A stretch of DNA of 37,004 nucleotides from an uncultured Collinsella sp. (GTDB lineage Bacteria > Actinomycetota > Coriobacteriia > Coriobacteriales > Coriobacteriaceae), in contig CAUGGC010000021.1 of NCBI GenBank assembly GCA_959599095.1, positions 1 through 37,004 of the forward strand, written 5' to 3'. The notes under the pieces are model-generated. The model was not told where the DNA came from, made no database searches, and was given only the letters and a program-made list of their open reading frames with translations. A program made the translations under genes and the position numbers. This document shows, piece after piece, positions 1-7,774 of the stretch; position 1 is the stretch's first letter; each line of letters starts with the position of its first letter.

Positions 1-14
1 ATACTCATGGAAAA

Positions 15-47
15 CCTCCCATTTCCCGATGTCCAAGAAATGGGAGG
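15..47 (-). terminator. Hairpin downstream of proA, likely terminator
   Basis: Perfect 11-bp inverted repeat (15-25 with 37-47) with an 11-nt loop. Read on the minus strand the stem is followed by GGTTTTCC. It lies 44 bp beyond the proA stop, so it is a plausible intrinsic terminator for proA. The loop carries GGAC, a theme shared with other hairpins in this window. Confidence 0.55.
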
Positions 48-51
48 CAGT

Positions 52-77
52 TCACAGGCACCTTTGTGGTGGTTTTC
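52..77. repeat. Half copy of the ACCACCACAAAGG hairpin repeat (family A)
   Basis: This stretch matches the loop and right arm (CCTTTGTGGTGGTTTT) of the complete family A hairpins at 10743, 11149, 12728 and 13685. The left arm is missing. Like the full copies it sits just after a minus-strand stop codon, 14 bp beyond proA. It looks like a decayed or recombined copy. Confidence 0.7.
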
Positions 78-90
78 GTTTACGAGGGGT

Positions 91-1377
91 TTAGGGGCGG
101 ACCTGGCCGGTGCCGCGGAGCTTGTATTTGTAGGTGGTGAGGGCCTCGGCGGCAAAGGGGCCGCGGGCGTGGAGCTTTTGGGTCGAGATGCCGATCTCGG
201 CGCCCAGGCCAAACTCGCCGCCGTCAGTGAAGCGAGTGCTGGCGTTGGAGTACACGGCCGAGGCATCGACCGCATCCAGGAAGCGCTCGCAAGCATCCGT
301 GTCCTCGGCAACGATGGCCTCGGAGTGCATCGTGCCGTAGCGATTGATGTGTGCGATGGCCTCGTCCTCGTTTGCCACGACCTTCACGCTCATCTCGAGC
401 GCCAGATACTCGCGACCCCAGTCCTCCTCAGTCGCGGCAACGTAGTCATCGCCCTCGGCAAGCCCGGCGTCGGCGCATGCGGCGCACGTGGCCTCGTCGC
501 CGTGAATGAGCACGCCGTGGTCATGCAGCACGGCCACGACCGCGGGCAAAAACGCATCGGCCACGGCACGGTCGACCAGCAGCGACTCGGCGGCATTGCA
601 CACGCCTACACGCTGGGTCTTGGCATTAACGATAATATTGAGCGCTTTATCGAAGTCGGCGGATTCATGCACGTAGATGTGGCAGTTACCCGTGCCCGTC
701 TCGATCACCGGAACGAGCGACTCGCGCACGCAGCGCTGGATCAGGCCCGCACCGCCACGCGGAATGAGCACATCGACGACGCCGCGGAGCTTCATGAGCT
801 CGCCGGTGGCCTCGCGGTCGGTAGACTCGATCATCGACACGGCCTCGCGCGGGAAGCCCTTGGCCTCGAGCGCATCGGCCAGCAGCTCAGAAATCATGGC
901 ACACGAGTGATAGGCCAGCGAGCCGCCGCGCAGAATGCAGGCGTTGCCGGTGCGGATGCAGATGCCCGCGGCGTCGGCCGTCACGTTGGGGCGCGCCTCG
1001 TACACCATGGCGACCAGGCCCAACGGCACGCTCACGCGGGTGAGGTCCACGCCGCTTGCGAGCACGCGGTGGTCGAGCACGCGGCCGACAGGATCGGGCA
1101 GCTCGGCGAGCTTCTCCAGGCCGGCGGCCATACCCTCGACGCGCTCGGGCGTCAGCAGCAGACGGTCGAGGAGCCCCGCCGAGGTCCCCGCATCGCGCGC
1201 GGCGGACATATCGAGCTCGTTGGCGGCGACGATAGAGTCGACACCGTTGCGCAGTGCTGCGGCCATGGCGCGCACGGCCTCCTGGCGCTGCTCGTCGCTC
1301 GCCGTGGCAAGCGAGGCCGACGCTGCCTTAGCGGCAACGGCAAGATCGTGGACATACGTGGCCATATCGACCGACAT
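91..1377 (-). CDS. proA: Gamma-glutamyl phosphate reductase (glutamate-5-semialdehyde dehydrogenase)
   Basis: The 428-aa product should catalyse the second step of proline synthesis, NADPH-dependent reduction of gamma-glutamyl phosphate to glutamate-5-semialdehyde. It has the full length usual for ProA and the aldehyde dehydrogenase fold signatures: YEARPNVT at 126-133, the glycine-rich LIPRGGAGLI around 204-213, ETGTGNCH at 226-233, and the nucleophile cysteine C260 in VGVCNAAES. The ATG at 1377 is preceded by AGGAGAAAGGG at suitable spacing. A second in-frame ATG lies four codons later. The partner gene proB is on the same strand at 3010-4137, but an opposite-strand hydrolase gene separates them, so the two cannot form a simple operon. 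The function is confident. Confidence 0.96.
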   Translation of the reverse strand: MSVDMATYVHDLAVAAKAASASLATASDEQRQEAVRAMAAALRNGVDSIVAANELDMSAARDAGTSAGLLDRLLLTPERVEGMAAGLEKLAELPDPVGRVLDHRVLASGVDLTRVSVPLGLVAMVYEARPNVTADAAGICIRTGNACILRGGSLAYHSCAMISELLADALEAKGFPREAVSMIESTDREATGELMKLRGVVDVLIPRGGAGLIQRCVRESLVPVIETGTGNCHIYVHESADFDKALNIIVNAKTQRVGVCNAAESLLVDRAVADAFLPAVVAVLHDHGVLIHGDEATCAACADAGLAEGDDYVAATEEDWGREYLALEMSVKVVANEDEAIAHINRYGTMHSEAIVAEDTDACERFLDAVDASAVYSNASTRFTDGGEFGLGAEIGISTQKLHARGPFAAEALTTYKYKLRGTGQVRP

Positions 1378-1489
1378 GGGCGGCCCTTTCTCCTAGAAGT
1401 TTGCAACCATGGTAGCCGATTTGCGCATGGCCTCGCCCGCGGCGGTAGAATTGGTCAACCCGAAACACCGCAACGAACGGAAGACTCAC

Positions 1490-2908
1490 ATGGCCCTCAT
1501 CACTTCGTACCACGTCCCCGGCCTGTATGTCGAGGACCACAGCATCGACGTCCCCCTCGACTGGCGCGGCCTGGAGCCGATGCTCCTGGCCGTCGGCAGC
1601 ACCATGCGCCGCGGCGCTATACCGACACCCATCGCCGGCGCGCCCGAGAGCATCAAGCTCTTCTACCGTGTGGTTTGCGCGCCCGACCGCATCAACGACG
1701 ATCTGCCGCTGCTCCTGTTTTTGCAGGGCGGCCCCGGCGGCGAGAGCCCGCGTCCGCTGTCTCCCACAAGCGACGGCTGGATCGAGGAGGCCGTCAAGCA
1801 CTTCCGCGTGGTCCTTCCCGACCAGCGCGGCACCGGACGCAGTAGCTGCGTGGACGGACACACGATCAAGGCACTGGGTGATCGCGCAACGGCCGCCGGC
1901 GCCGATACAGCACGCTCGCAGGCGGATTTCCTCAAGCGCCATCTTGCCAGCTCCATCGTGCGCGATTTTGAGTACCTGCGCCTGGTGGGCTTTGGCGGCA
2001 AGCCCTGGGTCACACTGGGGCAGAGCTACGGCGGCTTTTTGACGCTGAGCTACCTGTCGCTCTTCCCCGAGGGCGTGGCGGCGAGCTTTACCTGCGGTGG
2101 CATCCCCCACGTCCCGGCGAGCGCCAGCGAGGTCTACGCGCACACCTTCCCGCGCATGGCCGCCAAGACGCAGCAGTATTACGACCGCTACCCCGCCGAC
2201 GTCGAGCGCGTGGCGGCGCTGGCCGATGCGCTTGAGGAGCAGAAGCCTGTGCTACCCGACGGCTCGCCGATGACGGTGGAGCGCCTGCAGCTTATGGGCA
2301 GCGACTTTGGCATGAAGCCGAGCTTTGAGCGCATGCATTGGATTATCGACCACGCTTTTGTTGACGGCGACGGCACGCTGAGCTGCGGTGCCTCAGTATC
2401 CGATAGCTTTTTGATGTGCGCCTTCGAGCGCACCAACACGCGCGCGAATCCGCTGTACTGGACGCTTCAGGAGTTCATCTACGCCGACGGCGACACCATG
2501 CCCATTCGCTGGGCCGCGGCAGAAGAGAAAGCCCATCGTACCGAGTTCGACACACTCGCGCGCCCGCTCATGTTTACCGGCGAGGCCATGTTCCCGTGGA
2601 TGTTTGAGCAGATGCCCGAACTTAAGCCCTTCAAGCCCGCTATGGATCTGCTGATGGAGGACACCAGCTGGGACAAGATCTACGACCCGCAGCGCCTGGC
2701 CTGCAACGAGGTGCCGCTCCAGGCCGCGGTGTACTTCGATGACATGTACGTGGACTCGGGCCTGCAGCTCGATACGCTCAGCCGCGTGGGCAACTCGCAT
2801 GCCTGGGTGACGAACGAGTTTGAACACGATGGCCTGCACGGCAGCGTGGTGTTCAAGCACCTCTTCGACGAAGCCCTCAACCGCGGAAACCTGCGCCAGA
2901 TCTTCTAG
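1490..2908 (+). CDS. S33-family alpha/beta hydrolase, probable prolyl aminopeptidase
   Basis: The 472-aa cytoplasmic protein has an alpha/beta hydrolase fold with S33 peptidase features. These are the oxyanion segment FLQGGPGGESPR, the DQRGTGRS motif, and the nucleophile elbow GQSYGG in WVTLGQSYGGFLTL. A likely acid lies in YFDDMYVDSG and a likely histidine in the following SHAW or EHDGLHG segment. S33 enzymes of this type release N-terminal proline from peptides. The ATG at 1490 was chosen because homology-like sequence starts there and GGAAG lies upstream; an earlier in-frame ATG at 1409 lacks support. The gene diverges from proA and converges on proB, so proline salvage sits inside the proline synthesis locus. 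Substrate specificity is inferred and another esterase or peptidase activity is possible. Confidence 0.85.
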   Translation: MALITSYHVPGLYVEDHSIDVPLDWRGLEPMLLAVGSTMRRGAIPTPIAGAPESIKLFYRVVCAPDRINDDLPLLLFLQGGPGGESPRPLSPTSDGWIEEAVKHFRVVLPDQRGTGRSSCVDGHTIKALGDRATAAGADTARSQADFLKRHLASSIVRDFEYLRLVGFGGKPWVTLGQSYGGFLTLSYLSLFPEGVAASFTCGGIPHVPASASEVYAHTFPRMAAKTQQYYDRYPADVERVAALADALEEQKPVLPDGSPMTVERLQLMGSDFGMKPSFERMHWIIDHAFVDGDGTLSCGASVSDSFLMCAFERTNTRANPLYWTLQEFIYADGDTMPIRWAAAEEKAHRTEFDTLARPLMFTGEAMFPWMFEQMPELKPFKPAMDLLMEDTSWDKIYDPQRLACNEVPLQAAVYFDDMYVDSGLQLDTLSRVGNSHAWVTNEFEHDGLHGSVVFKHLFDEALNRGNLRQIF

Positions 2909-2928
2909 CAAAGGAGTGTCCCCGTCTG

Positions 2929-2959
2929 CCGGCACAAAAGGAACGTCCCCAAGTGCCGG
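2929..2959. repeat. GCCGGCAC hairpin repeat with GTCCCC loop (family D)
   Basis: CCGGCAC (2929-2935) pairs with GTGCCGG (2953-2959) around a loop containing GGAACGTCCCC. A related hairpin with the same stem sequence and a GGGACGTTCCC loop lies at 15602-15636. It is located 20 bp after the hydrolase stop codon. Confidence 0.65.
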
Positions 2960-2964
2960 AAAAG

Positions 2965-3008
2965 GAGAGGCAGCACTGCTGGCAAAACGAGCCGCAGCGC
3001 TGCCTCTC
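2965..3008. terminator. Bidirectional terminator-like hairpin between hydrolase and proB
   Basis: GAGAGGCAGC (2965-2974) pairs perfectly with GCTGCCTCTC (2999-3008), with further pairing possible inside. T-rich sequence follows on the plus strand (TTTAT) and on the minus strand (CTTTTCC). It lies between two convergent stop codons and abuts the proB stop at 3010. Confidence 0.65.
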
Positions 3009-3009
3009 T

Positions 3010-4137
3010 TTATGCAAACACTATCAAGTTGTCCCTATGGATCGCGGGCTTCTCGGCCAGGTCTGCGAGCAGGCGGTTGCTGGCAATCTGGTCCTGGCGG
3101 CGGCCGGCTGCAAGCTCCAGCACGTCCGAATCGGCCTCGGCGATACCACGGGCGACAACCATGCCGCTCGGGTCGCACACGTCGAGCACATCGCCCTCGG
3201 CAAACTGGCCATCGACCTCGCGAATACCCACCGCGAGCAGCGACGATCCGCGGCTGACCAGCGCCTTCGCGGCGCCGTCATCGACCGTCACCGAGCCGTG
3301 CGCCTTGTCGCCCAGTGCAATCCACAACTTGCGCGGCGCAATGTCCAGGCGCTCCGCCGGCGGATCGAACAGCGTACCCACGCTCTCGCCGCGGGCCAGA
3401 CGCACGAGCGCATCGGGCTCCTCGCCCGAGCAAATCACGCTTTGAATGCCCGCCGTCATGAGAATGCGGCTCGCGCGAATCTTGGTGATCATGCCGCCCG
3501 TACCCACCGATGTGGAAGAATCGCCCGCCGAGGCGATAATCTTGGCATCGATCTTATGCACGACCGGGATAAACTCGGCCGTCGGATCCTCATGCGGATT
3601 GGCGGTGTAGAGGCCATCGATGTCCGAGAGCGTCACGCACAGATCGGCGGAAACCAGGCAGCTCACAAGCGCCGCCAGCGTGTCGTTGTCGCCAAACTTG
3701 ATCTCATCGACGGTGACGGTATCGTTCTCGTTGACGACCGGCACCACACCCAGCTCCACAAGGCGCAGCAGGGCGTCGCGCGCGTGCAGGTAGGACGTGC
3801 GGCGCGCCGTGTCGTGGCGCGTGAGCAGCACGAGCGAGGTGAGCAGGTCGCGCGCATGGAACTCCTCGTCATAGACCGACGAGATGATGCACTGACCAGC
3901 CGAGGCGCAGGCCTGCAGGCTCGGCAGGTCGCCGACCGGCTTACGGTCGAAGCCCAGCACGGGATAGCCGCAGGCAATGGCGCCCGAGCTCACCACGACC
4001 AGGCGCCAGCCAAGCTCGCGCAGCGCTGCGGCCTGATCGGCAAGCCCGCCGATAAAGGCGCGGTTGACCTTGCCATCGGCGCCCACCACCGTAGACGAAC
4101 CGATCTTTACCACCATCGTTTTATAAGAAGTCGTCAT
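3010..4137 (-). CDS. proB: Glutamate 5-kinase with PUA domain
   Basis: The 375-aa product should phosphorylate L-glutamate with ATP, the first and feedback-regulated step of proline synthesis. The amino acid kinase domain shows VVKIGSSTV near residue 9, SSGAIACG near 50, NENDTV near 138, FGDNDTLAALVS near 150, SDIDGLYTANP near 173 and GTGGMITKI near 217. The C-terminal third is a PUA domain (SVTVDDGAAKALVSRG onward), as in full-length ProB. The ATG at 4137 has no clear Shine-Dalgarno sequence. An internal ATG seven codons later starts directly before the kinase motif and is no better supported. A 16-bp tandem duplication lies upstream at 4161-4192. The gene is cut off from proA by the S33 hydrolase. 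Confidence 0.96.
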   Translation of the reverse strand: MTTSYKTMVVKIGSSTVVGADGKVNRAFIGGLADQAAALRELGWRLVVVSSGAIACGYPVLGFDRKPVGDLPSLQACASAGQCIISSVYDEEFHARDLLTSLVLLTRHDTARRTSYLHARDALLRLVELGVVPVVNENDTVTVDEIKFGDNDTLAALVSCLVSADLCVTLSDIDGLYTANPHEDPTAEFIPVVHKIDAKIIASAGDSSTSVGTGGMITKIRASRILMTAGIQSVICSGEEPDALVRLARGESVGTLFDPPAERLDIAPRKLWIALGDKAHGSVTVDDGAAKALVSRGSSLLAVGIREVDGQFAEGDVLDVCDPSGMVVARGIAEADSDVLELAAGRRQDQIASNRLLADLAEKPAIHRDNLIVFA

Positions 4138-4160
4138 ACGTTAAACCAATCAACTGTTCA

Positions 4161-4192
4161 GCGAACGGGCGAGCGGGCGAACGGGCGAGCGA
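4161..4192. repeat. Two-copy 16-bp tandem repeat upstream of proB
   Basis: GCGAACGGGCGAGCGG (4161-4176) is followed directly by GCGAACGGGCGAGCGA (4177-4192), with one difference. It lies between the pncB terminator and the proB start, where proB leader or promoter signals would be. Copy number could vary by slippage. Confidence 0.8.
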
Positions 4193-4193
4193 G

Positions 4194-4232
4194 AAAATAA
4201 TCCGTGTTCCTCCGTCCCCTTCGGATTATTTT
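4194..4232 (-). terminator. pncB terminator hairpin with GGGGACGGAGG loop
   Basis: AAAATAATCCG (4194-4204) pairs perfectly with CGGATTATTTT (4222-4232) over a 17-nt loop. On the minus strand the loop reads AAGGGGACGGAGGAACA and the stem ends in TTATTTTCTCG. The arm overlaps the pncB stop codon (4226-4228). This GGGAC loop inside an unrelated stem resembles the other hairpin repeats of the window. Confidence 0.7.
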
Positions 4233-5731
4233 GCCCAGGGGAAGGCCGAAGCCGCGGCCATGTTCTTGCGCACGAGCTCGTCGCGCACCTGAGCCAGGCC
4301 CTGTTCCATGCCCACCACATAGGTCTGCGGGTACAGGAAGCGCTTGAAAGCTGCGTCCAGATGATCGAGTGCCCAAGCACAGCGCTCGCGCGCGTCCTGG
4401 ATGCTCTCACGCGGAGCCACCGCGCTGCCATCGCGCACGATCGGCACCAGCAGCTCGCGATACTCAAGTTCGGACACGTCGGTCACCAGGGCGGCATCAT
4501 TCACGGCCACGAGGGTATTGCCGCGCGCGGCACCCTCCCCCGCCAGATGGTCCTCGTCGTAGATCATGTCGCAGACCGGGCCGCCAAAGCCGTCGTAATA
4601 ACGGCGCACGCGTTGCACACCCGGGATCGTGCGCTTGTAGGGCTGCTCAGAGAGCTTGACCACCGGCGTCCATGGATCTGCCTCGCTCGCACGGCGGGCG
4701 GAAAGCTTGTACACGCCGCCCAGCGCCGGCTGGTCATAGCAGGTCGCAAGCTTGGTACCCACGCCAAAGCTGTCGATGGGCGCGCCCTGGTCGAGCAGCG
4801 ACTGAATCGTGTACTCATCCAAATCGTTAGAAACCGAGATCCCCACATAGGGCAGGCCCTCGGCATCAAAACGGCCGCGCACATACTTGGAGAGCTTGGC
4901 GAGGTCGCCGGAGTCGATGCGAATGGCCGACAGGCGCTCGCCCACCGCTTCCATCTCCTTGGCAACCGTAATGGCATGCTCGCAACCCTCGCGTACGTCG
5001 TAGGTGTCGATGAGCAGCGTGCAGTTCTTGGGACTCGACTTAGCAAAAGCCCGGAATGCCTCGAGCTCGGAGTCGAAGCTCATGACCCAGCTGTGCGCAT
5101 GCGTGCCAAAGACGGGAATACCGTAGCGGCGGCCGGCGAGCACATTGGACGTAGAGGAGCAGCCGGCAACGTAGCTCGCGCGCGCGACGGCCAACCCGCC
5201 ATCGGGACCCTGGGCGCGGCGCAGGCCAAACTCGGCAACGGGACGGCCGTCCGCCGCCAGCACCACGCGCGCCGTCTTGGTAGCGACAAGCGTCTGGAAG
5301 CCGACAATGTTGAGCAGCGCCGTTTCGAGCAGCTGGCATTCAAGCGCGGGGCCGGTGACGCGCACCATGGGCTCGCGCGGAAAGACGAGCTCGCCCTCGG
5401 GCACGGCGTCGATGTTTACATGCGCACGAAAATCGCGCAGGTAGTCGAGGAATCCAGGCTTGAACATCGCGCCGCCGGCAGGGGCCTCAAGCGATGCGAG
5501 GTAGTCGATGTCCTCGGGCGTAAAGCGCAGATTCTCGACCAGCTCGGGCAGTTCGGCGGTGCCGCACATGACGGCATAGGCGCTGCCAAAGGGATGGTCG
5601 CGGTAAAACGCGGTAAAACAACCCTGCTCATTGGCCTTGCCGCTCTCCCACAGGCCCTGGGCCATAGTGAGTTCGTACAGATCAGTGAGCATTGCGATGT
5701 CGGTGGGATGCGAGATGTCGGTCAAAGCCAT
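4226..5731 (-). CDS. pncB: Nicotinate phosphoribosyltransferase
   Basis: The 501-aa product should convert nicotinate and PRPP to nicotinate mononucleotide in the Preiss-Handler NAD salvage pathway. Recognisable family segments include LTDLYELTMAQG near residue 15, the FYRDHPFG segment near 43, the FGLRRAQGPDGG segment near 168, GTHAHSWVMSF near 209, and IRIDSGDLAKLSK near 273. SFGVGTKLATC near 322 follows, where the phosphoribosyl-binding residues of the family lie. Length matches the long bacterial form. The ATG at 5731 is preceded by GAAAGG. Its terminator hairpin overlaps the stop codon. The gene appears monocistronic, with an 81-bp gap to the upstream small gene. Confidence 0.95.
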   Translation of the reverse strand: MALTDISHPTDIAMLTDLYELTMAQGLWESGKANEQGCFTAFYRDHPFGSAYAVMCGTAELPELVENLRFTPEDIDYLASLEAPAGGAMFKPGFLDYLRDFRAHVNIDAVPEGELVFPREPMVRVTGPALECQLLETALLNIVGFQTLVATKTARVVLAADGRPVAEFGLRRAQGPDGGLAVARASYVAGCSSTSNVLAGRRYGIPVFGTHAHSWVMSFDSELEAFRAFAKSSPKNCTLLIDTYDVREGCEHAITVAKEMEAVGERLSAIRIDSGDLAKLSKYVRGRFDAEGLPYVGISVSNDLDEYTIQSLLDQGAPIDSFGVGTKLATCYDQPALGGVYKLSARRASEADPWTPVVKLSEQPYKRTIPGVQRVRRYYDGFGGPVCDMIYDEDHLAGEGAARGNTLVAVNDAALVTDVSELEYRELLVPIVRDGSAVAPRESIQDARERCAWALDHLDAAFKRFLYPQTYVVGMEQGLAQVRDELVRKNMAAASAFPWAK

Positions 5732-5812
5732 GGGGCGACCTTTCGGATGCGTTGTGCAGAGGTTGAGGGTTGGCGAGGCGGGCGTGCGGGCATGGAGCCC
5801 AGCGCGAACAGG

Positions 5813-6253
5813 CTAAAGCAGGCCCATGCTGGTCAGGATCGTGTAGCCCATAAAGATGACAAACGCGATGAGGGCAAGGACAATGATGATTTTTTGAGCC
5901 GGCGCCATACCGGGGATCTCGTTCTCACCCGCAGGCTCCTTGGAGGTAACCATGCGCTGGGCAAAGGTCATCTCGTCACGGCTCGGTTTGGGCTCGACGG
6001 GCTTGGGACGAGCAGCCCTTTTAGGCTGAGGTTTGGGTGCGGTGGGCGCGGGCTTCGCGGCGGCGGGCTTGGGCGCGGGGGCGACGTTCGCGGCGGCCTC
6101 CTCGGCCTTCTCGCGCTCGGCACGCAGGGCGGTCAGCTCCTCACGCTCGCGACGTGCCTCTTCCTGGGCCTCGCGGCGGGCCTTCTCGGCGCGGAGCTCT
6201 TCCAACTCGGCGCGTTCCTCGGCAGACAGTGGTTGGGACTCAAGCTCGGCCAT
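5813..6253 (-). CDS. Small charged coiled-coil protein with C-terminal membrane anchor
   Basis: I do not recognise this 146-aa protein. Residues 1-55 are almost entirely Glu, Arg, Ala and Leu (EERAELEELRAEKARREAQ), typical of a single charged helix or coiled coil. Residues 56-95 are a Pro, Ala and Lys-rich linker. A single hydrophobic segment (KIIIVLALIAFVIFMGYTIL) lies near the C terminus, with only a few residues after it. It is probably tail-anchored in the membrane with the helix in the cytoplasm. The ATG at 6253 has AGAAAGGGC upstream. It follows tRNA-Ala in the same direction, but the tRNA terminator lies between them. Function is unknown. Confidence 0.75.
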   Translation of the reverse strand: MAELESQPLSAEERAELEELRAEKARREAQEEARREREELTALRAEREKAEEAAANVAPAPKPAAAKPAPTAPKPQPKRAARPKPVEPKPSRDEMTFAQRMVTSKEPAGENEIPGMAPAQKIIIVLALIAFVIFMGYTILTSMGLL

Positions 6254-6276
6254 GGTACAGCCCTTTCTTTTAAAAA

Positions 6277-6303
6277 AAGCCGCCGACACAATGTCAGCGG
6301 CTT
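6277..6303 (-). terminator. Intrinsic terminator of tRNA-Ala
   Basis: On the minus strand AAGCCGC-x-GACA and TGTC-x-GCGGCTT pair around a 3-nt loop and are followed by a run of seven T (6272-6278). It starts 14 bp after the mature tRNA 3' end, a classic strong Rho-independent terminator. Confidence 0.88.
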
Positions 6304-6317
6304 ATCAAATCCAAGGG

Positions 6318-6390
6318 TGGAGACGAAGGGAGTCGAACCCTCGGCCTCTGCCATGCGACGGCAGCGCTCTCCCAACTGAGCTACGTCCCC
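6318..6390 (-). tRNA. tRNA-Ala (anticodon CGC)
   Basis: A 73-nt cloverleaf reads from 6390 to 6318 on the minus strand. The acceptor stem GGGGACG pairs with CGTCTCC and contains the G3:U70 wobble that marks alanine tRNAs. It has a GCTC/GAGC D stem, a CTGCC/GGCAG anticodon stem with loop GTCGCAT (anticodon CGC, reading GCG), and a T loop TTCGACT. The discriminator is A and CCA is not encoded. It is flanked by its own promoter and terminator. Confidence 0.97.
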
Positions 6391-6403
6391 AGGACAAGTC
6401 GAT

Positions 6404-6431
6404 ATTTTACCTACGGCTCGCCAACTGTCAA
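6404..6431 (-). promoter_or_regulatory. Sigma-70-type promoter of tRNA-Ala
   Basis: On the minus strand there is a perfect -35 TTGACA (6431-6426), a 16-bp spacer and a -10 TAAAAT (6409-6404). It ends 13 bp before the mature tRNA 5' end at 6390. It is the best promoter match in the window. Confidence 0.8.
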
Positions 6432-6495
6432 CGCCCAATAACCAGTCTTTTTGGGGCGTGGCTATTTTGACAACTTTTCGAGCAGGCGATCCTCT

Positions 6496-6532
6496 CGATG
6501 ATTTTTTAATCCCCGTCCCAGAAAAATCATCG
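6496..6532. repeat. Hairpin repeat with AATCCCCGTCCCAG loop (family C)
   Basis: CGATGATTTTT (6496-6506) pairs with AAAAATCATCG (6522-6532) around the 15-nt loop TAATCCCCGTCCCAG. The same loop and inner arms recur at 17553-17593, where the outer stem is a different sequence but still pairs. It lies 10 bp after the stop of the radical SAM gene. Confidence 0.75.
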
Positions 6533-6541
6533 GCGAATGTG

Positions 6542-7480
6542 CTACTTTGCGCTGGTGAGGACGCCGGTGGTGTCGAAGGCTGGGGTGAAGCTCTCGTCTA
6601 CCGCGCCGCCTTCTTGCCAAAACATCGTCGTAAAGCCCAGGTCGTCGGCATGGTCGAGCACCTGCTCATACTCCTCGCGCGTCACGGCGCGCGCCAGGTC
6701 GCCGCCTTGTTCGCGCATGAGTGCATTGGGCGTGTACTGGTTCATGACCGAGATCGGCACGTCGCCCACCGTCTGCCACACCAGGTCCAACACGCGGCAC
6801 GAATCGTCCGCATGCCCCGGCAGCACCAGATGACGCACGATTATGCCGCGCCTCATGAGCCCGTCCCCGTCTACCAGCTCTCCCCCGCGGCGCTCAATCT
6901 CGCGCGCCATCTGGGCCAGACCCGACACAGCCACGCGCGGGTAGTCCTTAATATGAGAAAGCGACTGCGCAAGCCCCGCGTCGGCATACTTAAAGTCGGT
7001 AAGCCACACGTCGACCAGATCGCCGAGCGCTGCCACGGCACTCGCCCGCTCATAGCCGCTCGTGTTGTAGACGATCGGGATGTCCAGCCCGCGCTCCCGA
7101 GCTGCGGCAATCGCGGCAGGCAACAGGTGCGCATAGTGCGTCGCCGTCACCAGGTTGATGTTATTGGCGCCCTGGTCCTGCAGCTCCAGCATAATCTCGA
7201 CCAAACGCTCGGGCGAAATCTCAAGACCGAAATTGCCCGTCGAGATCTCGTGGTTTTGGCAGTAGATACATTTGAGCGAACAGCCGCTAAAGAAAATCGT
7301 ACCCGAGCCGGCCTCGCCCGAAATGGGCGGCTCCTCCCACATATGGAGCGCCGCGCGGGCGACCTTAAGCGTGTTGTCGGCGCCGCACACGCCACGCGCG
7401 CCCTCGTCGCGCGCCGCACCGCAACGGCGCGGACACAAATGGCAGGCGGGCGAAAAAAGTTCGGTCAACGACGTCGGCAT
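6542..7480 (-). CDS. Radical SAM protein of the PflX/COG1313 family (PFL-activase-like)
   Basis: The 312-aa protein has an N-terminal cysteine cluster (C13, C16, C20, C32 in CHLCPRRC...VCG). It also has the radical SAM motif CxxxCxxC at C67, C71 and C74 (SGCSLKCIYCQNHEIS), which binds a 4Fe-4S cluster and S-adenosylmethionine. The remainder follows the pyruvate formate-lyase-activase-like barrel, with YNTSGY and VWLTDFKYAD segments. Proteins of this group are annotated as PFL-activating-like, but their substrate is not established. I chose the ATG at 7480, with TTGGAGC about 9 nt upstream; a TTG five codons earlier is possible. No glycyl radical enzyme is encoded nearby. The tRNA promoter and a family C hairpin lie downstream. 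Confidence 0.88.
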   Translation of the reverse strand: MPTSLTELFSPACHLCPRRCGAARDEGARGVCGADNTLKVARAALHMWEEPPISGEAGSGTIFFSGCSLKCIYCQNHEISTGNFGLEISPERLVEIMLELQDQGANNINLVTATHYAHLLPAAIAAARERGLDIPIVYNTSGYERASAVAALGDLVDVWLTDFKYADAGLAQSLSHIKDYPRVAVSGLAQMAREIERRGGELVDGDGLMRRGIIVRHLVLPGHADDSCRVLDLVWQTVGDVPISVMNQYTPNALMREQGGDLARAVTREEYEQVLDHADDLGFTTMFWQEGGAVDESFTPAFDTTGVLTSAK

Positions 7481-7592
7481 AAAAACATGCTCCAAAACAA
7501 TGATTCAGCAGCTCAAACGTAAAGGGACCAACCGCACAGACGGCTCGAGCCCAAGGCGCCGTAATCGTCCGACACGATTTTTATAATGTCAA

Positions 7593-7774
7593 GACTGGAA
7601 TCGACAAAGTGCCGCTTTATGATGTAGGTATTCCGCCCCCCGCGGAGCAACTGGGTGAACCGTCGCGTTTATTTAGGGAGCCCACACAGTCGTACCTAGT
7701 ACAGGTATCCTTCGTTGTTAAGGACGCTGGAACAGTCGATGAGGGCACCCACCTGTTTTAGGTGGGTTCATTTT
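7593..7774 (+). ncRNA. Structured small RNA, probable 6S RNA (SsrS)
   Basis: A perfect -10 TATAAT (7582-7587, no convincing -35) precedes this stretch, which ends in a strong terminator, giving a transcript of about 180 nt, the usual 6S size. There is no convincing open reading frame. Long-range pairing is nested. GTGCC (7609-7613) pairs with GGCAC (7744-7748), and TAGGTA (7625-7630) pairs with TACCTA (7693-7698). A small hairpin TCCTT/AAGGA (7708-7724) sits in the 3' side of what would be the central bubble, as in many Gram-positive 6S RNAs. The GGCACCCACCT end before the terminator also resembles them. The existence of a small RNA is well supported. The 6S identity is inferred from architecture only. 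Confidence 0.6.
7748..7774 (+). terminator. Intrinsic terminator of the small RNA
   Basis: CCCACCT (7748-7754) pairs perfectly with AGGTGGG (7760-7766) around GTTTT and is followed by TTCATTTT. Its first base overlaps the end of the proposed closing stem of the RNA. Confidence 0.85.

Noticed and set aside
7..1845. Long plus-strand open frame opposite proA
   Set aside because: It mirrors proA on the other strand, has no ribosome binding site and shows His/Arg/Ala-rich shadow composition. proA has all family motifs.
6133..6438. Minus-strand frame through the tRNA (reads DVAQLGERCRRMAEAEGSTPFVS)
   Set aside because: This is a translation of tRNA-Ala, a well-known false protein.
7593..7774. SRP RNA, tmRNA or 6C RNA as identity of the small RNA
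   Set aside because: There is no GGAAGCAGC-type SRP apex, no tmRNA tag frame or tRNA-like ends, and not the paired C-rich loops of 6C RNA.
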